A DNA stretch of 64,000 nt from Anaspis maculata (Eukaryota > Arthropoda > Insecta > Coleoptera > Scraptiidae): assembly GCA_949128115.1 (NCBI GenBank), contig OX421966.1, positions 31,823,042 through 31,887,041 of the forward strand, given 5' to 3'. Below are positions 19,846-29,432 of the stretch, piece after piece; position 1 is the stretch's first letter, and each line of letters opens with the position of its first letter. The notes below the pieces were generated by a model. The model ran no database searches and was not told the DNA's origin. It saw nothing but the letters and a program-made list of their open reading frames with translations. A program made the translations under genes and the position numbers.

Positions 19846-21039
19846 TTAAATTTGCTTGATTTGTTTCGTAAACGCGTTGTAGGTAAATCTTCGATCATGT
19901 AGAATTAGAGCATAAGCTGCTGTATTTGCTGGAACTGCGTCTTTGGTCTCGAATTCTATCCGAAGAACTACGGAATTGGAAAGACTTTCTCTCTGATTCG
20001 AAAAATCAATGACGACCATGGGAGCATCCTTGAATTCATCGGTATCCAGGGCAGGGTGTGATGATTCGTGATAATAATAGGACTTTTGGAAATTTAGATA
20101 TAATTGATACAATGCAGCATAACACTGGTTTGCAAAATCAATGTTCAGATTTGAGTACGGTTTGCGTTGCGAATTCAAATAAACTCGTATATTTTGGAAA
20201 GTTATATGATCAAATTTACTCATATCCTTATCAAACTTTTTTTCGCGGTCTGTTTGGAATATTAAGATAACGTATCTGGGAGCTTCGCTTGCAGTGGTTG
20301 TTTTGATAGGCCATGTATGACTTCTGGTTGTGGGCACTGATGGTAAATAGTGTAATTCCCATGAACGGAAAGCAACTGAGGTGTCAACATTTTTACCGAT
20401 GTATTTTGTCAGGGCTAATTCTCGAGCAAGATTAGGTATGATGTGGGGCACATTCCAGTAAATTTTATTGAATACAATCCTAGGCTCAGCATTATTGGTC
20501 ACATTTAAAACTGCATCATGATCAGTATTGCTCCTTATTAGTACGAGTTCCTGCCTCACATTTAACATAATTTTCTTGTAATCCTCTGCAAATCCCAGCA
20601 ATGTATTGAGTGGTACGCAAACATTGAACTTTCCATGGAATTTATCAGTAAACGATTTACCCCACCCCGCATTTTCTAATCCCTTGATATCATTTCCCGA
20701 AAATGAGCAGTATCCTTTAATAGTCGACGCCAGTCCTGGTTTTATAGTGGAGTCCACTGGTATACCGTTAACCTCATAACGAATTTCACTTAAACAGTGT
20801 GCGAAAAAGTTATCCACCAATTTAGTAGTCTTACTAACACTGCCATCTTTATCTTGGACACTACCTTCTACGTAAATAAAGCTTTGAGACGGTAAAGTGC
20901 ATAAGTCTTCGGGAATTGGAATTCGTATTTCATCATTATTGTTAAATTTTTGGGTGTACGGTTGATGCTCATGATAATCCCATGAAATAATGGAATCATC
21001 GTAAGCCACTTTTTCTGTTATGTCTAGTACATCAACCAT
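19846..21039 (-). CDS. Double-jelly-roll major capsid protein (short form, 397 aa)
   Basis: This resembles the abundant arthropod Polinton capsid homologues. Conserved-looking stretches are SHPALDTDEF, VVIDFSNQRESL and the C-terminal VPANTAAYALILHDR, with YLGPG-free beta-rich sequence throughout. The established role of the family is the hexon-like capsid building block. At 397 residues it is shorter than vertebrate Polinton capsid proteins (roughly 600 or more), with both roll-sized halves apparently kept. The ATG at 21,039 is a true ATG. It lies first in order with the penton-like gene immediately upstream on the same strand. Confidence 0.85.
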   Translation of the reverse strand: MVDVLDITEKVAYDDSIISWDYHEHQPYTQKFNNNDEIRIPIPEDLCTLPSQSFIYVEGSVQDKDGSVSKTTKLVDNFFAHCLSEIRYEVNGIPVDSTIKPGLASTIKGYCSFSGNDIKGLENAGWGKSFTDKFHGKFNVCVPLNTLLGFAEDYKKIMLNVRQELVLIRSNTDHDAVLNVTNNAEPRIVFNKIYWNVPHIIPNLARELALTKYIGKNVDTSVAFRSWELHYLPSVPTTRSHTWPIKTTTASEAPRYVILIFQTDREKKFDKDMSKFDHITFQNIRVYLNSQRKPYSNLNIDFANQCYAALYQLYLNFQKSYYYHESSHPALDTDEFKDAPMVVIDFSNQRESLSNSVVLRIEFETKDAVPANTAAYALILHDRRFTYNAFTKQIKQI

Positions 21040-21184
21040 TTTGCTCGACTGACTGTATCCAACTAACGTTATTCACGATTTATTCTATATTAATACTACA
21101 TATCCTAAAGATCTTAAAAATCTACGATTCACTTGTGTTAAAGTATGCGTTTGAAAACACTGTTTAGGTCGGCGTGAAATTGTC

Positions 21185-21889
21185 TTAAAAATTATACCCA
21201 TCACGTTTTAGGTGTAGTCCTACACTAACGACTTCCTTTCCAAAACTGACCAAATCACCATCTTGATCTAATATTTTAATAGATATTTCATTAATTATGT
21301 TGGTTGTGATTGGTAAATAAATGATATTCTTTGGCACTTCGATTATTTTATATCCCGGAGGAACTCGAGGGAAAAATTGGTGAATGTAGTGAACAACTTG
21401 ACCGTTATGATAGGAGCCTGTGGCAATGTTGCAATCTACACATAAGGAATTAATCTTCAAAATATTGCTTTGATGTGGTGATTGATGACTAATGTTGGAT
21501 TGATCAAGTTTTTCACGATTAAACCCCAAGAGAGGCGCAATGGAGTTTTCCACGTTAAAATCTACGGTTTCCGAGCATTGCAAATGTGTTTTCATCGTAT
21601 TGTTGTTACCGACTAATTCAAAATGAGGATCAACAAATTTCTTCTCCCTCATACTGCTATTCACAAAATCTGATATAGCGCTTATTTCGTATGCTCCAAT
21701 GGGTATGGTAATTCTTTCCTTGCCAATTTTAATAACATTATTGTTTGCGGTAACGTTAGCGATAGAATTAAAAGACTCAAAATCAGTTAAACCTATTACA
21801 TATGTCACGTTTTTCGGTAATACGATGGGCGGGGTGAACTTTGAAGTCAAAATGGAACTTTTCCCAGACAGAGTAAAAAATGATGACAT
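21185..21889 (-). CDS. Minor capsid (penton-like) protein
   Basis: The 234-aa beta-rich protein has the motifs I associate with arthropod Polinton minor capsid proteins: TYVIGLTDFESFNSI, a segment with NNNTMKTHL, SIAPLLGF, and FFPRVPPGYKI followed by IYLP. In the family it forms the capsid vertices. The start at 21,889 is the first ATG. The frame is open nine codons further upstream but only from a TTG. Intact. Confidence 0.82.
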   Translation of the reverse strand: MSSFFTLSGKSSILTSKFTPPIVLPKNVTYVIGLTDFESFNSIANVTANNNVIKIGKERITIPIGAYEISAISDFVNSSMREKKFVDPHFELVGNNNTMKTHLQCSETVDFNVENSIAPLLGFNREKLDQSNISHQSPHQSNILKINSLCVDCNIATGSYHNGQVVHYIHQFFPRVPPGYKIIEVPKNIIYLPITTNIINEISIKILDQDGDLVSFGKEVVSVGLHLKRDGYNF

Positions 21890-21926
21890 TTTGTTCACAC
21901 CAGAGCTAGCACTCAACTGACAAGAT

Positions 21927-22214
21927 TCACTGATGTGAATTCAAATATAAAAATTTTAGACACAAATGACCACATTCATAGGAGTTGAAATTTTGGTATC
22001 TGTTATAGTTATAAATTATGTTAGGGCTACCAACACTCCGAAAATATTTTATCACCTCCAAGGGAGGTTTCAAATTGCCCATACTATCGAAATATTTGAT
22101 GCTTTTCCCGTTTATGACAAAGGCTGTCCAATGCGTACCAGGATTATTTTTATCATCCAAATTGAGGATCGCACACTCGTTTTCAAATGGTTTTGATGGA
22201 AGATTGTTGCGCAT
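21927..22214 (-). pseudogene. Adenain-like cysteine protease, N-terminus probably disrupted
   Basis: The 95-codon ATG frame holds His28 (GTHWTAF), Asp43 (KYFDSMG), Gln74 and Cys81 (NSYECGHLCLKF), the catalytic layout of adenovirus/Polinton C5-type maturation proteases that cut capsid precursors. It is short. In the same frame, 17 codons upstream of the ATG stay open and look family-like (HFRGVY directly before Met1), but they end at a TGA at 22,266-22,268 with no ATG. A second frame continues similarly further upstream. The switch falls in an AT repeat at about 22,254-22,263. Either a frameshift broke the gene, or an unseen exon supplies the start. Confidence 0.65.
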
Positions 22215-22301
22215 GTAGACACCACGGAAATGGGGAATTTTTAGTATTTTTGCATAATATATATTTCAAGTCCACATCTGTTAGAGCACGTGTTGGTAGC
22301 T

Positions 22302-22775
22302 TTATTGGTAGTTTTTTTTATATGGCGCAAGGTATAGTCCTAATCCTTTCTGATGTGCTTTCAAACGGAAACCTTTCCCCAGCGCTATAGACTCCATGGT
22401 TTGATTATGTCTGTGGGATTCTTTGAGTTGCTCGGCAGCACTTTTCGCATCGTTGACTGCCTTGGCAATTCCTGCAGCTCCACCACTTAAAGCTCCCAAG
22501 GCAGATAATGCAGCAAAAATTGGAATGAGTGGGAGGAAGCCGCCAACTTTTGGTATAGGGATGATGCGTTGCGTTGGGTGTAAGACTTGTTTGTTTTTTA
22601 TAGAACGCAGTGCGTCTTGAATTGAACCTTGCAAATTAGGGTTTGGTTTTCCTCGGAGACGTTTCCGAATTGCAGCAACAGCTTTCTTGAAGCTAAAAAC
22701 ACCACCAATACGTTTTTTTCCATGGTGTTTTCTCCGTCTTGGTTTAGATCTGCTACTAATCCTTACAGTTCCCAT
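22302..22775 (-). CDS. pX/pVI-like virion core protein
   Basis: 157 aa. The N-terminus is strongly basic (SKPRRRKHHGKKR, about residues 10-22). A glycine/alanine-rich hydrophobic segment lies at about 78-105 (GGFLPLIPIFAALSALGALS), followed by an amphipathic helix and a GKGFRLKAHQKGLGLYL tail. This matches the adintovirus Px type, compared in the literature with adenovirus core/pVI proteins that bind DNA and disturb membranes. Family role established only by analogy. A TATA box lies 52 bases upstream. The stop lies close to the upstream part of the protease region. Confidence 0.75.
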   Translation of the reverse strand: MGTVRISSRSKPRRRKHHGKKRIGGVFSFKKAVAAIRKRLRGKPNPNLQGSIQDALRSIKNKQVLHPTQRIIPIPKVGGFLPLIPIFAALSALGALSGGAAGIAKAVNDAKSAAEQLKESHRHNQTMESIALGKGFRLKAHQKGLGLYLAPYKKNYQ

Positions 22776-22826
22776 CTCGGCAAATCAGCAACGTAACAAT
22801 TTGTGTGAATAAGATGCGTTCGATAC

Positions 22827-22834
22827 CTTTTATA
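22827..22834 (-). promoter_or_regulatory. TATA box of the pX-like gene
   Basis: On the minus strand TATAAAAG lies 52 bases before the ATG at 22,775, which predicts a transcript start near 22,803. Confidence 0.6.
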
Positions 22835-22936
22835 CTTTTTTGAAATGTGAGAGTTATGTGGTATGTGTGAGCGGGAGATGACTGTAACACCATCTCCTGT
22901 GAGAAAGTAAAACCAACATAAACCATGCACATGTCT

Positions 22937-23197
22937 TTATTGCAACTTTTTCTTCATAGCCACAACAAATTTACAATCTTTAGAGTATTTTTCATGCTCC
23001 TTCAGAGGTGAGTCATCATGCCTCCACTTGAATACTTCAATTCGACAGAAAGGACAAGCCACCATATCTCCCCATTTTGTGTAGAAGAATCCCGCAAACG
23101 CCAACGATTCAGGTGTTAGCACTCCTTGCCAGTTGTTGAAGGTTTTCAGGCGATTGCGGTATGAATACAGCTCAGTAGTGTGGTCTTCAAGACACAT
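22937..23197 (-). CDS. Single-BIR protein (inhibitor-of-apoptosis-like), 86 aa
   Basis: The protein is essentially one BIR domain: YRNRLKTFNNW at the front, then the zinc ligands CPFC, His and Cys spaced exactly C-x2-C-x16-H-x6-C, ending HEKYSKDC. There is no RING, so it resembles single-BIR inhibitors of the baculovirus IAP type in architecture. The supposed role, blocking host cell death, is inferred from the family. The frame is open to an ATG at 23,260, but a TATA box sits at 23,239-23,246 inside that extension, so the next ATG at 23,197 is the likely start. It may have been captured from an arthropod host. Confidence 0.85.
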   Translation of the reverse strand: MCLEDHTTELYSYRNRLKTFNNWQGVLTPESLAFAGFFYTKWGDMVACPFCRIEVFKWRHDDSPLKEHEKYSKDCKFVVAMKKKLQ

Positions 23198-23238
23198 GGT
23201 AGATAAAGTGATGCCTCTATGGAAATGACTTTGTTGTA

Positions 23239-23246
23239 CTTTTATA
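23239..23246 (-). promoter_or_regulatory. TATA box deciding the start of the BIR gene
   Basis: On the minus strand TATAAAAG lies 42 bases before the ATG at 23,197 and downstream of the first possible ATG (23,260), which would therefore not be in the transcript. Confidence 0.6.
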
Positions 23247-23339
23247 CATGTTCCACACATGTTTCTATTAAACCAGTAAACCTCTTGGCGTTGGAGTGGG
23301 TAGTAGGGATTTTTTTGAATTAGAGTGGGGATAGGATGA

Positions 23340-23345
23340 TATAAA
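23340..23345 (+). promoter_or_regulatory. TATA box of the 23,377 gene
   Basis: TATAAA lies 37 bases before the ATG and follows a guanine-rich block (agagtggggataggat) like those before the genes at 14,438 and 18,287. Confidence 0.6.
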
Positions 23346-23376
23346 GCTACAAGTACTCTGCTGTTTAAAAGACATC

Positions 23377-23664
23377 ATGTGTGAGGTAGAGTGGAAGATT
23401 GTGAGAGAGTGTGTGAAAGCTGCACGTTCCCTGCTGTATGACCTGCGAGTACAATTTCTGGAGGATGCCATTATTAGATACTGTGACGTTGATGACCAGC
23501 AACTATATTTCGATGAATGCATAAGACATCGACAAGGAGAAGAGTACTGCACCCAATATCTTGCAAATGAGATATCTATTCGGCGTTTACACAGATTGCT
23601 GTCTGGAATAAAGTTATCATCATTTTTGAAGCAAGTGGAACCGTTCATACTTGAAGACTACGAC

Positions 23665-23695
<31 letters not shown>

Positions 23696-23715
23696 GAGCA
23701 GAAGATGACTCCTAA
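23377..23715 (+). CDS. Small helical protein with acidic tail, unknown (112 aa)
   Basis: The helical body (residues 1-95) is rich in Arg, Tyr, Leu and Cys. It is followed by a nearly pure acidic tail (about residues 96-112, DEEEEEEEEEEGAEDDS) encoded by a gaa/gag repeat. Pairs of residues such as YFDECIRH and YLANEISIRRL line up loosely with the next gene. The unknown family may bind a protein partner. Its stop overlaps the next ATG. Confidence 0.6.
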
Positions 23716-24010
23716 ACCGCAAGAAACCACAACCTCATCAACCTGCGAAGAACTATTGAAACTTATTGAAAGTGTACATTCAGAATTGGTACATATGGAA
23801 CTAAATTATATGCATGAAGCCGTTTATAGGATGGATGAAGTGAATTCTCACTATTATTATGAACAAGCCCTCACGTTCGGAAGAGCGGCAAAATTGTGTG
23901 AATTATATATTGATAATCAGATATGTTTGATTTGTTTATATGAACAAATGCGTATACTTGACTTGGTAGAATATTTACCACAAAATGTATTACCTGATAA
24001 TAATTCTTGA
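23705..24010 (+). CDS. Small helical protein, unknown (101 aa)
   Basis: The ATG at 23,705 lies 11 bases before the end of the preceding frame (ATGACTCCTAA). The frame is open further upstream, but only through the other reading of the acidic gaa repeat, giving an artificial lysine run, so the internal ATG is preferred. The body is helical (LHTY-type pattern, e.g. LNYMHEAVYRMDEVN, ICLICLYEQMRI). It is probably a paralogue of the upstream protein and of the one at 18,873. Confidence 0.6.
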   Translation: MTPKPQETTTSSTCEELLKLIESVHSELVHMELNYMHEAVYRMDEVNSHYYYEQALTFGRAAKLCELYIDNQICLICLYEQMRILDLVEYLPQNVLPDNNS

Positions 24011-24047
24011 TACCAGAAATAAAAAACCTGTATGAATATTATTTCTT

Positions 24048-24491
24048 TTATTCCATTTTAAAATAATCATGTAAAAAAAATACATTTGCCAAGGCGCAAA
24101 CGGACGGTGTACTTGTGTGATAGAAACAAGCAGGTTCACAAGCTGTGATGTTTGGTTGTTCAGGTAGTTGTACAATTGGGGTTGACGTATACTTTTGCAA
24201 ATATCCAGCCTTCTCCTGCCCTTTCACATACACTGCTTCTTCAAGCTGTGTGAGTTTTTTCACTATCTCTCCAAAGCGATGCATAGGTGTGTGACCTTCA
24301 ACCCAGTCGATTGTGTGATGGTTGCTCATTACCCAGCGAGCTTCTTTCTGTTGCGCTGATGGTAGATGATCCATCGGAAAAGGTGCTTTGAAGACAAAGT
24401 GTGCAATTTTTGTTCCATCATACGCTGCCATCTCTTTGGCAATTAAATTATTTTTATCACCTTTAAAGCATTGAACATCCAGAACTAACAT
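24048..24491 (-). CDS. Conserved Polinton protein, possible RNase-H-fold nuclease (147 aa)
   Basis: Starts MLVLDVQCFKGDKNNLIAKE and continues with HFVFKAPFP, ARWVMSNHHTIDW and HRFGEIVKKL. The opening Asp in a hydrophobic strand, the KE pair and the later His/Asp residues recall RNase-H-fold exonucleases, and related sequences are common in arthropod Polintons. Catalysis is not proven. The frame stays open for 13 more codons upstream but starts there only with GTG, so the ATG at 24,491 is used. A TATAAA lies about 80 bases upstream. Confidence 0.6.
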   Translation of the reverse strand: MLVLDVQCFKGDKNNLIAKEMAAYDGTKIAHFVFKAPFPMDHLPSAQQKEARWVMSNHHTIDWVEGHTPMHRFGEIVKKLTQLEEAVYVKGQEKAGYLQKYTSTPIVQLPEQPNITACEPACFYHTSTPSVCALANVFFLHDYFKME

Positions 24492-24818
24492 TTTTTTTAA
24501 TTTCCGATGGATATAATGCTCGTTCAACACAGTATCAACAACTAATGAGTGATACTTATGACCGTTTGAATTTATACTCCACTGTGATGGGTAATTAATA
24601 GATAATTTCGATCTAGAATATTTATTACAAAATCATATCTTCACACATATCAAAGTAAATCAAACATATGTAACAGGTTATTACCTAGCAATGACAACAA
24701 TTATCAGTAACATTAAACAACCTATTTACATAAGTTTTCACTATATACACTTATAATATACACATTTTATTCGCTTACTGTACAAACAGTTGATAAACAG
24801 TGGATGACTTATAAATAA
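24492..24818. promoter_or_regulatory. Intergenic: promoter of the 24,491 gene and 3' region of polymerase
   Basis: 327 AT-rich bases without coding signs. Minus-strand TATAAA at 24,570-24,576 (gtataaattc) probably drives the downstream minus-strand gene. The part near 24,750-24,818 probably holds the end of the polymerase transcript. Confidence 0.45.
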
Positions 24819-27800
24819 TTAGCGTAGTTCTTCACACATGCGTAGCAATAAATCTAAATTTCGATCTACTACACTATCACAATGTCCCAGTGCATATGTT
24901 TTCATGGAATCGTACCTTTTTATACGTTTATTATCACTAGTACTTAGAGCCAGCTTATACTGTAATTGAGTATACACAGTATGTAATTTTGATTTGAAAG
25001 TAACAGCTTCACAAAATTTTGGAATTTCTTCAAACACTGCATTTTGATAATCTTGCAGCGTGATTTGTTTTTTTACAGCGGCATAAGGAACCCCTTTTGC
25101 TTTCTTCTTGAATTTATCTTTCAACTTTAAATCTCCATCTACCACTATCATATATGTCTTTGCACAAAGACCTAAGAACTGTTTAATATACTTATTAGCA
25201 TACTCGTCTTTCATCAAGCCGATTGTCGGTGGTGAAATTGGAATACCGTGAGGGTTATCTGGACTTAAATTGCTTGTGTCAAATTTATCACAGTATTTTT
25301 TGATATCCTGGTATACGTCAGGAGTGAAAATTTCCAAAATCAAGCTGTCGGTGTCAGTATATAAAAGCTCAACATTGTCTTTGTACAAAGGTTTTATAAA
25401 ATCATATAGAAAACTGTATATAATTGATTTTGCGATTTCTAAAATGCAGAATCCTACATAAAGCGGACGATTATAAAAAACTTTCGTTTTCTTCATCTTG
25501 ATGGCGCACAACGTTTCAGAGAAAATTGTCGCACTTTCAAAACTAGGTTTTGCTATCAAACTACCAGCCCCATATCGTTTGCGTTGGTTTTCCCAATGAG
25601 TAATAAGGTGAATTAGAACTCTTTTATCCAAATTTTCTAGAAATTTTCCAAAAATACTATTTATCATGAGCTTGAAAAAATTCTTTTCGAAAGCAGTCAA
25701 AGCTGCATTCCGAAGTTTAGTGTTCAAATCCACGTATGTTCTCAGCCATGACGATTGATCAAACATCAAAACTCTATGAACCTTTTTCAAAACCAGTCCG
25801 TGTAACAGAGCCTGTTTCAAAGTTCTATAGTGGACGATATATTTAGTTTTATCATACAAATTCGGGATTAATTTAGGTATATTCGAGTTTTCAGGTTTCA
25901 TGGTTTGTGGTAGGAAGGGTAGGCAATTATGCAAATCATGGAGCTTTTTGGGGTACTCTATGTCAATTTCAAGGACATACCCTGTATCTGACGTATCAGG
26001 AATATTTGCAATGTCCAATTTGGAAATTTCCTCCCCATTTAACCATTTGAAACCACCCGTAGGTAAAAATTCTGATTGAGCTTTCCCATACAAATTGGTT
26101 GCGTCCAAATACATGATATGTGATTCTGGTTTAGAGGCATCATAATCACTCAAGAATTTATTATTAGCGGTGGCTTCTCTTTTAGAACAAAGAGAAACCC
26201 CTCCTCTGATTGAGTTTTTAAAAAAATGAATCATTTCTAGGTCTGTTAAAAGTTCTAGTTCAATTCCGGTTTGTTTAAGCATAGCAGCCCAACTAAGCGA
26301 TGGGCTTGTGAAAAATTGACATGGATCTAGTTTATATGCCTCTAAACAAACTTTCCTGAAATTTTCAAATATATCAGTCAACAGTAAAACATCTGATGTT
26401 AGATATAAATCTGAATATTCACCCAAGGTGTTGCATTCAAACAAATTCCAAACAGTGAGTGCTCTAGCATAATCTTTATCCTTTATTATTTCCTTAGTAA
26501 GATGATTGGTGAATTCATCTTTGCATGGTAATGCTGTATCACTCAATTTATCCAAATTATCAACATATGAATACGGAAAAACACCTTTTTGACGGATTAA
26601 ATCAAATTTGTCAGTGTCACGGAAAAATTTTCTCACTGTTGGACATTGATCGGAATTTAAATTTTTAGATAGCTCAGCAAGTGATGATGACATGAACCGA
26701 AAAGAATCCAAAAATCGTAATTTTATATGAACGTCTTTGTTTTCGATATGATCGACTAAGATATTTTTCGAGAAACTGATATACTTTTCAGTATTTGTAG
26801 GGATCACGTCAACTTTTTCTTCATCGAGACATAGCGTTTTGATGAATAAATGACTGTCATACCCACTGAGATTATGAAAGAATACAGGTATGAACCTAGG
26901 AATTTTGTAGTTTACATTGCAAACCATATGTGCTGCCCCTCGATAACTACCACTAAGGTGGCAGTGATCTCTTGTTTTAACCTCGTTTTGACTAAACACT
27001 TTTCCGCATATGTGGCATGTTGTTGAATTTTGAAATTCTTGCTCTTGTACTGGTGTAATAACCATAGGTTTGACATGTTTTAAATGATTATGATAAATTC
27101 TAGTAACATCCGCTTCCAATTTTTCTATAAATACTCGTGGACAATTTGGACCACGATATATTTCAAATTTTGACAATGTGTCATCAAATGAACATTTGAT
27201 ATAATATGCGAAGGAATATGGAACGTGTTCCTGAACATCAACAGAGTAAGACTTTTGTGTGCTTGGATGGACAGTATGGATCGGCTTGAGATACGATTCA
27301 AAGTCGGCATAAATTGTAAAAGGTACAACTAACTGTTTTTCAAAATTTTCATACTTTAAAATATTCTCCGGAATATTTTCACCAAATTTATTAGTTTTTA
27401 GATCAGACGTTGGCAACTGTACACAAATATGCTCACAATCATGCGTCACATGTGCTCTCAATTTATCAGAGCTACGAAAGTATTGGATACACCCGTCACA
27501 GAAATGCTTAGTGGCCTTATGACTAGATATCTGCCTAGACACAAGAGCCGAAAAGTTTTTGATCCATGTATAATGCTGGTTACCCCAATCATCATTGATA
27601 AGCAAAAGATTCACATGCACAAGTCGCTTACATTCAGTATAATGCAAAGGACCCACAATCTCATACTTGGTTTTACCATCACTAAAAACTTTTTCTAAAC
27701 CATAGACGTTGATTGAGAGGTTGTGTTTGGTTTCAAATTTCGGAATGTTGGGGAGTTTCATGGGGAATTCAAATCCCTCCAAGTTGAAAAAAGCAGAAAA

Positions 27801-28740
27801 ATGCGGGTATGCATTCGTACCTGTTGGATTGCCTTTCGGGGTGACTAGTGCGGACATGATGCTCCAAAGGAAGCAATACTGGTCCGCATTTCTCACATTC
27901 ACAACAGCTTGCTTCTTTTTTATGTCCGATGGTAAATCGATGAAAGAGGAACCTCGGAGCGGACTGAACTTGTTTATGTTCACTTCCAGATATGCAATGT
28001 TTTGCAAACTCCAACCTGCAAAATCAAAAGGTGTAACCTATTGTTTGGTTTTGTTTTTTTGTGAACTTACCACTATCCCGCTCCAAAAATTCTGATAATT
28101 TTTCATCTAGGCATTCTATCAATCTCTTGTAATACTGTTTCAGGTCAGTTGATCGGGTTATTACGATGTTTTTTGTTCGAAAGGATTTCAAGTCGGTGAC
28201 ATCTTTTGATTGTAAGATGTAATCACCGAACAGCTCGGTATTGACCTTGACAGCTGTCACTTTCTCGAGCTGTTCTTGAATCAACTGCCTAAATGAGGTC
28301 CACACATCATCCATAAACTCTCGTAAAATTAGGTGTTGATTAGGGGATGTCAATCTATATGTGACAATACGGCATTTGAAAGCAGTTTTAATGAGTTGCA
28401 CATTATCTCCCAACGGCGTGCAGCAATTGTTTTTATGCGTGGTTGAATTTTGGTGTGTGTGGAAGTCGGCAACGTCGCATTTGCATGATTCGCAATAACG
28501 TGCCTCTGAAAAAATAATAATTACATTACTTCATAATACTCACAGTGGAGCAATTATTTTCTTACCTGCCATGCGAGCTCGCTTATTAGAATTACCGTCG
28601 CTTTCCTCCATGTGGCGTTTCAAATTCTTGCAACTTTGCTGCATATGACGGTTCAAGCTTGCTTTCTGTGCGAATGTTTTAAAACATTGCATGCACCGAT
28701 GTCTTGGTGTGTTGTCAGTAAGGTCGGTCTGGAATGTCAT
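24819..28740 (-). CDS. Protein-primed family B DNA polymerase, three exons
   Basis: The exons are 28,740-28,566, 28,505-28,071 and 28,015-24,819. The introns are 60 bases (GTAAGA...TTTTTTCAG) and 55 bases (GTAAGT...TTTTGCAG). The exons total exactly 1269 codons (1268 aa). Exon 1 codes a C2H2 finger (CMQCFKTFAQKASLNRHM), and a cysteine/histidine cluster opens exon 2. Exon 3 has another C2H2 (FCDGC...), an endonuclease-VII-like DHCHLSGSYRGAAH, exonuclease motifs YADFES, HNLSGYDSH and SDVLLLTDIF, and polymerase motifs YLDATNLYG, NSIFGKF and YTDTDS. It replicates the element from a protein primer. Exon 3 alone has no usable ATG at its start (TTG). Intact and complete. Confidence 0.92.
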
Positions 28741-29345
28741 GTCTTGTTTAGGTCTTTTCTCAATTTTATAACTTCATAATTTTGCGAAATTATCTCTTTT
28801 TCTAAAATTTTGATTTGCTTTCTCAACTCTTTCACTTTTCTTACATTTTGAGCTTTTGATTTTGAAACAACACAAATTTTTTCCACTTTTCTCTCATGCA
28901 TCTCTGCAGCTTGAAGAAGTGCATCATCAGTCTGTGATACTTCCGAAAAAAGTGCATCATCAGTCTGTGATACTTCCGAAAAAAGTGTACTAAACTGCGA
29001 TAATGATGGTAATTGCACATCCTCTACCTCATTTAGCAACATTTCATAAAAATCGATTGCGATTGGTTCTAACAGCTGAAACGAATGAGTTAGTGATGGT
29101 TGTTCGTTTTCTTGCGAAATATCCTCATAGTTCGTATTTGTCGGTTGGTCAGTAGTTGATTGCGATACCAAATCAATCACCTCATCATCCGTTATGTTGT
29201 CAGCCGTTAGATCGACTAAATTTTGATTAAGGAACTGTTGCAAAAGTGAAGTTTCGGGGTTATTGAGGGGTGAAGGAAAAATATAATGACTTAATATTTT
29301 TACCCTATTCTGTCCTGGTCCGTCGGTTTCATTACACAGAGACAT
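28737..29345 (-). CDS. Acidic coiled-coil protein, unknown (202 aa)
   Basis: The N-terminal two thirds are acidic and rich in Asp, Glu, Gln and Thr. They include a tandem 11-residue duplication FSEVSQTDDAL made by a 33-base repeat near 28,920-28,990. The last ~50 residues are a basic coiled coil (VKELRKQIKILEKEIISQN). This could be a regulator or the terminal-protein-like partner of replication; nothing proves it. The start at 29,345 is the first ATG; the frame continues 11 codons upstream from a TTG only. Its TGA overlaps the polymerase ATG (ATGA, 28,740-28,737). A TATA box lies about 90 bases upstream. Confidence 0.6.
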   Translation of the reverse strand: MSLCNETDGPGQNRVKILSHYIFPSPLNNPETSLLQQFLNQNLVDLTADNITDDEVIDLVSQSTTDQPTNTNYEDISQENEQPSLTHSFQLLEPIAIDFYEMLLNEVEDVQLPSLSQFSTLFSEVSQTDDALFSEVSQTDDALLQAAEMHERKVEKICVVSKSKAQNVRKVKELRKQIKILEKEIISQNYEVIKLRKDLNKT

Positions 29346-29432
29346 TTTTCGTTCGAAGGATGCACGGCACAATAACAACTAACACTTGGGTATGTTGCGA
29401 ATGAATGTTGTCTTCTCCAACCGAGCGGGCTC

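Noticed and set aside
23651..23704. Lysine-rich N-terminal extension of the 23,705 gene
   Set aside because: It is the out-of-frame reading of the acidic gaa repeat of the preceding gene; the internal ATG is the better start.
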